Source: Bradyrhizobium manausense (GTDB lineage Bacteria > Pseudomonadota > Alphaproteobacteria > Rhizobiales > Xanthobacteraceae). Taken from it: a DNA stretch of 64,000 nucleotides. Each line of letters opens with the position of its first letter. The first letter of the stretch is position 1. The translations under genes were made by a program, and so were the position numbers. A model generated the notes under the pieces. The model saw only the letters and a program-made list of their open reading frames with translations. It was not told the DNA's origin and did not search any database. Positions 48,032-56,348 of the stretch are shown piece after piece. The stretch covers positions 1 through 64,000 of the forward strand of contig NZ_JAFCLG010000025.1 in assembly GCF_018129685.1 (NCBI RefSeq). Reading direction: 5' to 3'.

Positions 48032-48892
48032 TCAGAGAATGACGTCGAGGCCGAACTCTCGCTTGGCGATGGACTTAAATTCTTCGTCTGTGGCACCGCC
48101 CATTTGCACGATCTCCTCGTCAGTCTTGCCTGCACGCCATTTAAGGAAAGGTTCGGCGTCGGGGCCCACGGGATATCGGAGCTGCCAACTACCGCTCTTC
48201 ACGATTTCGCAAATCTTTTCACCAACAATGTACGGAGACGTGGGTTGGGTCAAGGACGCCGAAAACAGCGCGCGCTGCCGGCGTGCATGAGGATAAGGAC
48301 TATCCGGCGCGATTGGGCGTGCCTTGCTGAATATGGGAGTAGCAATTACTCCGGGCTCTACGATCGCGACCCGCACATTGAATGCCTTCATCTCTTGGGC
48401 CAAGCTTTCACTGAGTGCTTCAAGCGCCCATTTTGAAGCGGCATAAGACCCAGCTGGCGCGATGGCCATCCGACCAGCGATTGAGGTAACGTTTATGATG
48501 CAGCCAGCGCGACGTGTGCGCATGCTCGGAATCAAGGCCTTTATGCATCGCAATGCGCCGAAGTAATTAGTTTCCATGACTTCGCGAAAAAATTCGAGCG
48601 GGAGTTCTTCTATGGACCCTCCACCGCCGAGACCCGCATTGTTCACTAAAACATCGATGTGACCACGGTCGTTGAGCAAGCGCCGCATTAGTTCATCAAC
48701 GGCAGTATCGCTGTTAACATCGAGTTCTTCGAACGAGATTGGCAGATCTTCGACTTCGGCTATCTTCTTTAGCTCTGTGGCTCGACTCAAATCTCGCATC
48801 GTGGCGATCAACGTGTGGCCACTACGGGCCAAAGACACAGAGGTGGCCAGTCCAATGCCACTGCTCGTTCCGGTAACTAGCGCTAAGGCCAT
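48032..48892 (-). CDS. Short-chain dehydrogenase/reductase
   Basis: The product is 286 residues from ATG 48892 (GGAGGAG upstream). Classical SDR: TGTSSGIG at residues 8-15, VLVNNAG near residue 82, catalytic Ser in NVTSIAGRM and YAASK, then VEPGVIATPIF. These enzymes oxidise or reduce alcohols and ketones with NAD(P)(H). The C-terminal 50 residues resemble the extension in SDRs annotated as oxidoreductases of unknown substrate. It stands alone on the minus strand. Confidence 0.92.
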   Translation of the reverse strand: MALALVTGTSSGIGLATSVSLARSGHTLIATMRDLSRATELKKIAEVEDLPISFEELDVNSDTAVDELMRRLLNDRGHIDVLVNNAGLGGGGSIEELPLEFFREVMETNYFGALRCIKALIPSMRTRRAGCIINVTSIAGRMAIAPAGSYAASKWALEALSESLAQEMKAFNVRVAIVEPGVIATPIFSKARPIAPDSPYPHARRQRALFSASLTQPTSPYIVGEKICEIVKSGSWQLRYPVGPDAEPFLKWRAGKTDEEIVQMGGATDEEFKSIAKREFGLDVIL

Positions 48893-49457
48893 TACAAACT
48901 CCTCCAATAGATTGGCGGGCACAGCCGCCCAAATATGCGAAGGGCACCACGTTAGCAGACCGAATTGTCGTACGTCACCTCATGCTGGCGCCGATCTATG
49001 CCCAATCCAGGCTGTCGGACGGACAATACCGACCGAGCTCTTCGCTCTGCCTAAGGGTTCGTTGGATGCTCGATGTCCCTTATTGGCCGATCGTTGCCTT
49101 TGACCCGCTGCGGCTGCACGTCGGCTCAGAGGGGTAGAGCGGAAGTCCGCGGTCGAGCGCTGGACCTGCCATCCGGCCGCGAAAATATTCCGCTGCAATA
49201 CCTGCAACGCTGTCGTCTCACTGCCTAGGTGAGCCTGTGCCACCTCTGATCTGATAAATCGAAGGCCTCATGAGACCTTCACGCTAACGAACAGTGTCGG
49301 CCTGAAGATACCTGTCGATCCGAATTCGGGGTTTTGGTCAATATTGACCAGGCGCGCCAGCATGAGTTGAGCCAGACTGCGGCAATCGCTGCTCCGACAG
49401 GCAGTTATCAGCGACAGAGAGATAGGTAACGCTCCCGCCGAACTTCGGGGAAAGCAG
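48893..49457. other. Intergenic, no gene recognised
   Basis: About 565 bases upstream of the SDR gene. Several short frames on the minus strand were considered and not supported. Confidence 0.4.
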
Positions 49458-49637
49458 ATGTCATCTATCCAGCCAAACCCACTGCTTAGCCGGGCCGAGA
49501 TCGGAATTCTTCCGTGTTTGAGGTGCGGCAGGCCTATGCGGCTCGTTTGCATCGAACCTGACGAGCCCGGTCATGAAGTCCGCATATTCGAGTGTTCGGA
49601 ATGCAAAACGACCGGTCGGTTCAAAGCAGTGATATAG
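49458..49637 (+). CDS. 59-residue zinc-ribbon protein
   Basis: ATG 49458 to TAG 49635-49637. MSSIQPNPLLSRAEIGILPC, LRCGRPMRLVCIEP, and RIFECSECKTTGRFKAVI: two CxxC pairs about 34 residues apart, the spacing of a small zinc ribbon. Similar short proteins occur in Bradyrhizobium. Function unknown. Confidence 0.62.
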   Translation: MSSIQPNPLLSRAEIGILPCLRCGRPMRLVCIEPDEPGHEVRIFECSECKTTGRFKAVI

Positions 49638-49783
49638 TTGAGTGCCGATGGCGGAGATCGACCAAGTCCCAAGGCTCGCTTCGCAGAGTCGCGAAATGAC
49701 GCTCCGATGAACCGGGCAAAGGGTCTTTCCGTCCGGCTGGTTTATTGGGACCGCCTTCGGGCGGTAGGCCAAAGTGGACATTC

Positions 49784-50120
49784 ATGAGGGCCAAAATCGG
49801 CATGCCCGGCAGAACCAATACACCGTTTGACCCGAGAGACTTTCTCGCCAACGTGGGCGAGGGAAAGACCATCCTTGAGATTGGCAAGGGCGACGTCGTT
49901 TTCTCCTAGGGTGACGAGGCGAACAAAATCTTTTACGTCCAGAAGGGACGGGTGAAGGTTGTCGTCATATCTGAGCAAGGCAAGGAAGCTGTTGTCGGTA
50001 TTTTAGAGCCGGGTCAATTCTTTGGCGAGGGCTGCATGAACGGTCATTCGCTGCGGATTGCGACAACGACAGCGATGGAGGCGTGCCTGTGCCAGTCAGA
50101 CGGGGGCGGCATCAGGTAGT
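49784..50120 (+). pseudogene. Crp/Fnr-family regulator, amber-interrupted and truncated
   Basis: ATG 49784 leads into a cyclic-nucleotide-binding fold: DPRDFLANVGEGKTILEIGK and GDVVFS, then TAG at 49907-49909 where Gln is expected, then GDEANKIFYVQKGRVKVVVI, EQGKEAVVGILEPGQFFGEG, CMNGHSLRIATTTAMEA. After about residue 105 the frame ends and the helix-turn-helix half is missing. The dead copy resembles the Crp/Fnr type common in rhizobia. Confidence 0.8.
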
Positions 50121-50515
50121 GTGCTATTGGCAGCCCAGTCCCTTTCTCAGGAGAGCCGCCGGCTTCAGCATGAGGTTGGTCAATTTCTCAGGACGGTACG
50201 TCTCGCTTAGGAGCGCGGGTTGCCGATCAACCAATTGTTGGCGGAAATCTAGGCCCAGGGTGCGTCCGTCCATCGTCAAGGCGTTAGGAACGAATGTCAT
50301 CGTCACCGGCCATCCAGCGCACCGCGCCATTCCTGGAAGAAGGCTTTCCGCTTCGATTGGTCGAGATTCGCCAGCAGGTCTGGTCCGACGCGGATAGGAG
50401 AGTATCCTTGCTCACAATTGCCCTTTACCCGGTCGTCAGATCCGAGCGTACGGTGCCGAAGGAGCGTGTTGCCAACTGCTCCTGACCGATCCGAGAGAGC
50501 AGGAAGTCCATGAAT
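50121..50515. other. Unassigned region
   Basis: A minus-strand frame 50124-50330 (TMTFVPNALTMDGRTLGLDF; RQQLVDRQPALLSETYRPEK) looks partly protein-like, but I could not name it and its neighbourhood is broken. It may be another decayed gene. Confidence 0.4.
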
Positions 50516-50637
50516 GTGGATGCTGACCGAAAAGTGACCCCATCAGCGTCTTCAGTACTCCTTCAAGTCACTGATTGCATTGAATCTGATTCATCGGACC
50601 CCATGCCGATCAAGGCCGAGACCCTACGCCGAAAGAC
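50516..50637 (+). repeat. Dispersed 125-bp repeat, copy 3
   Basis: The most diverged copy: starts GTGGATGCTGACCGAAAAGT and ends CTACGCCGAAAGACAGA. Same orientation as the copies at 12.1 and 38.5 kb. It lies just beyond the 3' end of the integrase gene. Confidence 0.8.
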
Positions 50638-50701
50638 AGACGAGAGCGCCTTTCCGGTCGCGACTCTCGGCAAGCGGAATTCTACATCCGCCAAAGGGCA
50701 G

Positions 50702-52143
50702 CTATTCGGGATATATGCCGCCGGCCCTCCGATAGGCTTCGAGCAGGGCATCGCACCAGACCGCCATCGCTTGGGTCTTCTCGGGAATGCGCTGCGCCTG
50801 GAGATACCAGCGCTTGCTCGTCGGTGCGATCCGATCGAGATCGTCTTTCTTGTCGCCCTCGATCTCGTGGCCGATGAGCAGCGAGGCCGTACCGGGGGGA
50901 AGGTCCGTCTCGTCAAGGATGTGATCGCCTAGCGTGGACCGGATCAAATGCATGCTGAAGTCGGGAATGCCGCGCAGGTGATCCCGATGATTGCTCTCCC
51001 GCTTGCCACGCATGTTGCGGATATGGTTGGCTAGGGCCGAACCGGAGACGGCGAGGTCGCCCGCAGCGGTGACACGGGAGGCGAAGATCCACTTGGTCTT
51101 GCGCTGTATGCCAGCGCGCTCGTCTGCTGCGCCCCAATCGCGCATGCAGCATCGCATGATGTGTACGCCGAACGGCGGAATCGGAATGCGAACGGATCGT
51201 GCGTCTTGAGGATGTCGGGCTGCCAGGTCGCCAGGCCCCAACCCGGCTCCCCTCGGGGATCCTGGAACTGGACGTCTTCAAGCGCGACCCACGTTCCTGA
51301 TCCGCGCCGATGGCCGGTGAGGGCGTCCCACCAGAAGCCCCAACGCACGCCTGGGGAGACGCGTTCGTTGCCGGTTCTTGAGGCGCAGTATCGCTCGTGC
51401 CGGTCCAGCGCCATGCCGAGATGCTCGACCTTGAACGCGGCCTTCTTCTTCAGGAGGGCCTTGTCGCGCTCAACCTTCTTTTCGACTTCCGTCTTCGTAC
51501 GCCGGCGCTTCTCGGCCAACAGCCACCAGGCACGGCCGTCAAGCCCGCTGTCCTTTCGCCGGAACGTCTTGGCCCAGTTCAAGGCCGCCTGTCCGTAGGC
51601 GCGGAACTTGCGGTAGGCGTCAAAACCATATGTCTTATGCAGAACTTCCTGCACGTCCTCGAACCAGGTCTCGTCGAGATCGTTCAGCGACCGTCCGTCG
51701 TGCCGCGCGACCTCGGGACGACCGAATATCCCGCGAACGTCGCTCTGGGAGTCCTCCGACGGGTAGATCGCCCTGCCGGTCGCATCTTCCCTCATCTCGG
51801 ACAGGTAAAGCTTGTATTCCTCGCCCAGCCTTCCCCACGTCCAACAGACGACCCCCTCGTCGCGGTCGCTTTCCGAAGGATTGCCCAGCTTCGCCCATTC
51901 GGCCCCATCAAGAAAGCGACCGACACTAGCAGAGAAGCCCAATTCTCGCACGCGGAAGAGAATCTTCTGACGACCCTGGCTCGATTGTATCGAAACGTGC
52001 AGCCATGGACGCGAGCGAAGCCTTCCGGTTCTGCAATGGCGATAGCGCCCGTCCCACCGAACGTGCGTGCTACGTTCCGCGCCTTTACTCTGAGCGCTTG
52101 GTCCCATATCTAGGCCATCCAATATGGCTGCGAGCCTGGTCAT
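50702..52143 (-). pseudogene. int: Tyrosine recombinase (integrase), frameshifted
   Basis: The N-terminal frame from 52143 gives a core-binding region (FRAYGQAALNWAKTFRRKDS) and the start of the catalytic domain (WWDALTGHRRGSGTWVALED). At about 51185 the frame slips; the rest, in another frame to 50702, reads IPPFGVHIMRCCMRDWGAAD, FSMHLIRSTLGDHILDE, LIGHEIEGDKKDDLDRI and SKRWYLQAQRIPEKTQAMAV. These supply the HxxR, GHE and Tyr boxes of tyrosine recombinases. It would have been the integrase of an island. The predicted start is uncertain because the first 40 residues look spurious. Confidence 0.75.
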
Positions 52144-52198
52144 AGCTCCTCGTGAGCGCCGCCGCCAACTCGCCGATATGCAAATTGAGAAGCAGAGT

Positions 52199-52399
52199 TC
52201 ATTTCGGGGGTTTCATACCCTCCGAATTGATCCACTCGTCAATATGGGCTCCGGTCTGTGCCTGCTGGGCTTTGCGAAGGGCCGCATCTCGTTCCGGTCC
52301 TGGCGGCAATTTCTCGGCTTCTTCTTGAGCGCGCCGGGCGAACTCCCCAAGGCGATCATGAAGAGATTTCGTCTGGCTCACACGTCTCCGCTTACCCAT
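52199..52399 (-). CDS. Small hypothetical protein (66 residues)
   Basis: ATG 52399: MGKRRRVSQTKSLHDRLGEF, ARRAQEEAEKLPPGPERDAA and TGAHIDEWINSEGMKPPK. A recurrent small rhizobial protein, basic and helical; function unknown. It is upstream of the integrase gene on the same strand. Confidence 0.72.
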   Translation of the reverse strand: MGKRRRVSQTKSLHDRLGEFARRAQEEAEKLPPGPERDAALRKAQQAQTGAHIDEWINSEGMKPPK

Positions 52400-52635
52400 A
52401 TCGTCGCACCTCTAAGTTGGGCGGGAGCACGAAGGGCGTTCTCGGCACCGATAGGAGCCACGGGCAGCGCGGTGATATCCGTATATAGGTACTTGCCCGT
52501 CAAAACCTAATCCGTTCGACGGAGCCAGCGCGCTTTAGCAGCCGCGCATTCATATTGACAACTTTAGGACCCCATTTGGCCGTGTTCCTGATGGCTTCTG
52601 GCGATGGGGCAGGACTGTCACTTAAGGAGTCCTGC

Positions 52636-53148
52636 ATGTTTGAAAGAGTGCTGGTTGCGTCAACCTTTTTCGTAGTTGCGTCGCTCGCTGCCGAAGCCCG
52701 GCCCGTTCGCACAGCTCATGCGGCCGAATGCAATGTGATTATGCCGTGCGACTTTTCGTCTTCGCCGGACCACCAGATCGCACAGCGAAGATTACCATTA
52801 ATGCAGCGGACTAGCGTCTCCGTCGCGAGTATCGGCGTAGGAGGAGAACGAGTCATTGGGAGTCGCCCAGCCGGTTGCCCGCAATCGTTTTGCGGTTGTG
52901 GCGCTTCCATCCGCGTCTTCGGGCATATCGTGCCCGAGTTGAACCTTGCATCTGCTTGGCTGCGTTTTCCTCGCACCTCGCCATCGCCCGGAATGGTCGC
53001 AGCGCGGCAAGGCCACGTCTTCGTGTTGGAGCAGCACATCGGCGGCGACACTTGGATGGCTTATGACGCAAACTCGGGCGGGCATGTTACGCGCCTTCAT
53101 CCGAGGTCGCTAAGCGGCTACACCGTTGTCAATCCTCATGCGGCATAA
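52636..53148 (+). CDS. Exported CHAP-like hypothetical protein
   Basis: The product is 170 residues from ATG 52636 with AAGGAG upstream. Signal peptide MFERVLVASTFFVVASLAAE. The mature part has GCPQSFCGCGASIRVFGHIV, PELNLASAWLRFPRTSPSPG and MVAARQGHVFVLEQHIGGDT, then WMAYDANSGGHVTRLHPRSL. The Cys/His pattern and W..F....PG..... VFVL run resemble a CHAP/NlpC-like peptidoglycan hydrolase fold, but the catalytic set is not certain. Relatives are, as I recall, common in Bradyrhizobium as hypothetical proteins. Confidence 0.7.
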   Translation: MFERVLVASTFFVVASLAAEARPVRTAHAAECNVIMPCDFSSSPDHQIAQRRLPLMQRTSVSVASIGVGGERVIGSRPAGCPQSFCGCGASIRVFGHIVPELNLASAWLRFPRTSPSPGMVAARQGHVFVLEQHIGGDTWMAYDANSGGHVTRLHPRSLSGYTVVNPHAA

Positions 53149-53792
53149 TCAGCGCGGTTCACGGCGAAGGTCCAATGACCGGTCCGCGGTCACCTCATCT
53201 GCATACGCGGGACGTCCCCGGGGCGATCAGGATGGCTTTCGGAGACCAGCCATTGTTGTCGCAAATGGTAAATGTCAGCACCGACCTTCGCCGGAGAGAC
53301 GGCCCCGGCGGGGGGCTTGGGGGCAGGTAAACCGGGGCCGCTCCGCCTGCACCGGCGGCGGTGCTGGCATTTGTCAACAGGACGGCGACCGGCCCGTTCC
53401 AATCGAAGCTCACTCCACCAAGATGATCGTCGGTTTGTCGCTCTTAGGTTTGGTGGCTGCGCGAGAGAATGACGCCCTCTGCATGGTGGCCATCGTCATG
53501 CGAGCGAAGCTTTCAACGTCAGTTGCTCAGGGTCTCACGCGATGTGCACTCGATCCCATATCTGAGCACCGCAAGGGCATTCGAAGAAGCTGGCCGATCC
53601 GTACTGCTTCGGTTCTACTTTCAAAGGAGCGGCCACCGCTCGCACCGAAACTCACATGCCCGTTCGCAGTCGCCGAGAGCCTCTCGAATATCAAGAACAT
53701 CGCCCCCTCCGTTGCGAGACGCATCGCATTTTGAGATCGCCACCTTTGGCTATCGTTCGCGGGCGCTATTCGTGCGGGTTGTAGACCTTTGG
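53149..53792. other. Unassigned region before gene fragments
   Basis: About 640 bases with overlapping frames on both strands, none supported. A 13-base direct repeat ACCTTTGGCTATC occurs near 53742 and 53785, next to the fragment junctions. Confidence 0.4.
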
Positions 53793-53985
53793 CTATCTGC
53801 TTGAGCAATCGCTCACGCCCGCCTTCACGTCGTCGCTCACGCCGCCGATGTAGTTGTCTTCGATCTGGGTCGTTCTAAGCGCGCCTGCGAGTGCAGCGCC
53901 GACCGCCAAACCAATGGCGCCGATGACCAGCGGCTGGCGCTCCATCAGGTCGCCGGCCGAAGACTGCGCTTTCGTCAACGTTCTC
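53793..53985 (-). pseudogene. Fragment of the envelope gene at 54630-55364
   Basis: The minus strand encodes LTKAQSSAGDLMERQPLVIG, AIGLAVGAALAGALRTTQIE and DNYIGGVSDDVKAG, parallel to VTKAKSSLAEALEKQPLVIG, GAFRTTEIESNYVG in the intact gene. Only about 60 residues remain. It is a partial, diverged duplicate adjacent to an OprB fragment. Confidence 0.72.
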
Positions 53986-54005
53986 CTGCTGGCAGCGGAT
54001 TGCCC

Positions 54006-54250
54006 CGGCACCCAATCATGCTGGCGGGCGACATCGGCGGCTGGGCGATCTTCGAGCAGCAGCTTTATCGCGTGCCCAAAAGCGATGACCGCGGAATCGG
54101 CATCTTCGCGCGCGTCTCCGGTGCTCTCGCCGATCGCAATCTGATCGATCTAACGCGGGGTTCGAATTCATCGGTCTCAGCGACAAACGGCCGGACGACA
54201 AGTTTGGGATCGCGGCCGGCTATGCGCACGTCTCGAAGCGAGCCCAGGCC
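54006..54250 (+). pseudogene. OprB porin fragment
   Basis: The plus strand encodes MLAGDIGGWAIFEQQLYRVP, KSDDRGIGIFARVSG, then after a frameshift NAGFEFIGLSDKRPDDKFGI and AHVSKRAQ. It aligns with residues of the intact OprB porin at 61951-63357 (GDVGGWAVFEQQIYRVPHSD). About 80 of 468 residues survive. Confidence 0.75.
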
Positions 54251-54337
54251 TATGCGCGACCGAGTCCCGATCCTCGCGGCAAAGCTACTTCAGGAGGACC
54301 GTTCGCAAGAAAAGGCAGGTTACGATAAGGAGATCTA

Positions 54338-54475
54338 ATGGAAGTCAGTGACAAAGACGCTCCCGGCTGGTGTTCATCGCAAGGGGAAGAGATAAAGATC
54401 TGGGAAAAAATGAAGGGGATCCTCGAGGCCGGCCTGATGGTTGGCCAGCTTGATAGGGAATGGCGAGTCAAATAA
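54338..54475 (+). CDS. Small hypothetical protein (45 residues)
   Basis: ATG 54338 has AAGGAG 8 bases upstream; stop TAA 54473-54475. SDKDAPGWCSSQGEEIKIWE, KMKGILEAGLMVGQLDREWR. No family recognised. Confidence 0.45.
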   Translation: MEVSDKDAPGWCSSQGEEIKIWEKMKGILEAGLMVGQLDREWRVK

Positions 54476-54629
54476 CGTCCCTGCCAAGCTCCGAACTACT
54501 TGATGGCTGCGGAGTTCGTACAGATCCGAGGGAAGGAAGAGGGCTATCTTGGCGGCCTCACCAGGCTATCGAGGCGGACAAAAGTCGCCGCGTGGTCAGG
54601 CAACGACTTTCAATCCAGTCTCAATACGA

Positions 54630-55364
54630 TCAGCGCATCATGGCCTTTTCACGTGCTGCCTGAACTGCGTGCATGCCGGTTTGCTTGATGCGATCCAGAG
54701 CGTCGGCACCGGCGTCCGAAACTTCGGCCGACAACGTGTCGGACGATTCGCGCAACGCCTGTGAAACGGCACCCGCCCGAGTCTTTAGGTCAGCCTTCAC
54801 ATCATCGCTCATCGAGCCGACGTAGTTGCTTTCGATTTCGGTCGTTCGAAATGCCCCTGCGACTGCCGCACCGATAGCCAAGCCAATGACGCCGATCACC
54901 AGCGGCTGCTTTTCGAGCGCCTCGGCCAGTGACGACTTCGCTTTTGTGACGGCTTCACTGCCCGGAAGCTGGTCGCCCACTTTAGCGAAACCGTCCCTCA
55001 CCATCTCGACGCCGTCCTCAAACCTATCCCTCATCTTGTCTGCGGCCTCCGACAAGGCTCCGGACGCCGAGACCTTGGCTGACTGCAATGTGTCGCCCAC
55101 GTTAAAGGTGCCCTCGTGATCCATTTCAGGCGCGGTGGGAGGCGCGGCTGTGCGCTGGAGCGCAGATGCCGCAGTCCGCATCGTGCTCACTCCGCTATCG
55201 ACCGCACCGGCCGCAGCAGCTGCCGTGGACCGAGCGGCACCCTTGATCTTGTCGTCTCCAGCCATGAGCCAGAGCGCGCCGCCCCCGATAAGGACTGCGG
55301 CAAGAGGATTTTCTCGCGCCGCTGCGACCAGAATGTCAAAAAAACCAGGCTGCGTGCTCGTCAT
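54630..55364 (-). CDS. Envelope protein with C-terminal glycine-zipper helix
   Basis: The product is 244 residues from ATG 55364, overlapping the upstream holin-X gene as ATGA. One membrane segment near the N-terminus (ENPLAAVLIGGGALWLMAGD) and one near residue 170 (QPLVIGVIGLAIGAAVAGAF) are separated by long amphipathic helices. It is the last gene of the four-gene minus-strand operon. Similar proteins are known only as hypothetical; a membrane-stabilising or lipid-associated role is likely but unproven. A partial copy lies at 53793-53985. Confidence 0.72.
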   Translation of the reverse strand: MTSTQPGFFDILVAAARENPLAAVLIGGGALWLMAGDDKIKGAARSTAAAAAGAVDSGVSTMRTAASALQRTAAPPTAPEMDHEGTFNVGDTLQSAKVSASGALSEAADKMRDRFEDGVEMVRDGFAKVGDQLPGSEAVTKAKSSLAEALEKQPLVIGVIGLAIGAAVAGAFRTTEIESNYVGSMSDDVKADLKTRAGAVSQALRESSDTLSAEVSDAGADALDRIKQTGMHAVQAAREKAMMR

Positions 55365-55777
55365 CGGACCATTCCCTTCACAGTGTCCTTATCCTTTTCC
55401 AGCTGTCGGATTGTTTCACGAGGCGCAAGGTTCCGGGCATCCAGCCGGTTGATGCCGATCGCAAACAGCACCCCCGCAATTGCCCCTGCAAAGATCGCGG
55501 AACTTAGGTAGGAAAGCGGCTGCGACCATCCCGCGGAGATCAGCGCTGCTGACAATGCAAAGAGCACCATCACGATGGCGGGCATCACCAGAAGGGCGCC
55601 GCCAGCAATGAGAGCTGCTGCTCCCGTTACCTTCTGCACTCTGTCGCTGAACTCCGCCTTGGCGAGGTCAATTTCGTTCTGGAACAGTTTCCCAAATTGC
55701 CCGATCGCGTCGGTTACCAGCGTAGAGATGGTTCGAAGATCGTCCTGGCTCGTCTTGATATCGCGCTGAATGGTCAT
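55361..55777 (-). CDS. Holin-X / phage-holin-like membrane protein
   Basis: The product is 138 residues from ATG 55777, overlapping the preceding gene stop by 4 bases and its own stop overlapping the next start. An N-terminal amphipathic region (RTISTLVTDAIGQFGKLFQN, EIDLAKAEF) precedes two membrane helices (TGAAALIAGGALLVMPAIVM; LSSAIFAGAIAGVLFAIGIN). This is the Actinobacterial holin-X / DUF1469 pattern, which is chromosomal and not lytic despite the name. Confidence 0.85.
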   Translation of the reverse strand: MTIQRDIKTSQDDLRTISTLVTDAIGQFGKLFQNEIDLAKAEFSDRVQKVTGAAALIAGGALLVMPAIVMVLFALSAALISAGWSQPLSYLSSAIFAGAIAGVLFAIGINRLDARNLAPRETIRQLEKDKDTVKGMVR

Positions 55778-56337
55778 GACACGCCCTGCATCGAGGGCGC
55801 CTTATTGCTCGTTTCGGGTCCCGATGAAGGCGCGCCGGAGGCTTTCAGGAAGCGAACCGCGGCAAAACCGGCGAGCACCGAAATGCCCAGGAAAGCAGCC
55901 GGCTGGCGCTTCGCGAAATCAGTCGCGCCGTCCAGGAGGTCGCGGAAGCTGCCGTTGCGCATCTTCTCGGCGGCATCTTCAACATAGTCCGCGGCGGAGT
56001 TGATGCCGCGCGCGGCGAAAGGCACGTCGCTCTCGAAAGCTCGAGCCGCCTCCCTGACGTTGTCGGCAAGTCGCTCTACAAACTCGGCCCCAGAGCGCTG
56101 CTGCTCGCGTGCATGGCCTTGAATTTGGTCCATGGTCCCTGATGCCAGGTTCTTGGCCGCGTCTCCCACTTCTTTGAATTTGTCTTGCGCGTTGTCAACC
56201 GAGGCCTGGAAGGCGTCGCCTGCACGCTGCTTAACCGCCGCACCGGCCTCTTGCACTTGATCTTTCAGGTTCTTTGGGGAACTCGCGTCCCGGTTTTGGT
56301 TGGAGTTGGCGCTTTTGCTCAGGTCCAGATCGCTCAT
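55774..56337 (-). CDS. DUF883-like / nutrient-deprivation-induced-type protein
   Basis: The product is 187 residues from ATG 56337. Long Ala/Glu/Lys-rich helices (NLKDQVQEAGAAVKQRAGDA, FQASVDNAQDKFKEVGDAAK) are followed by a single membrane segment (QPAAFLGISVLAGFAAVRFL) near the C-terminus, the layout of DUF883 inner-membrane or ribosome-associated proteins. In rhizobia these are annotated as nutrient deprivation-induced proteins. It lies between DUF3618 and holin-X genes in a four-gene operon. Confidence 0.78.
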   Translation of the reverse strand: MSDLDLSKSANSNQNRDASSPKNLKDQVQEAGAAVKQRAGDAFQASVDNAQDKFKEVGDAAKNLASGTMDQIQGHAREQQRSGAEFVERLADNVREAARAFESDVPFAARGINSAADYVEDAAEKMRNGSFRDLLDGATDFAKRQPAAFLGISVLAGFAAVRFLKASGAPSSGPETSNKAPSMQGVS

Positions 56338-56348
56338 GACGGTTTCTT

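Noticed and set aside
53527..53808. Minus-strand 93-codon frame (MFLIFERLSATANGHVS region)
   Set aside because: Some protein-like text but no family, no ribosome site, and it lies among gene fragments; left unassigned.
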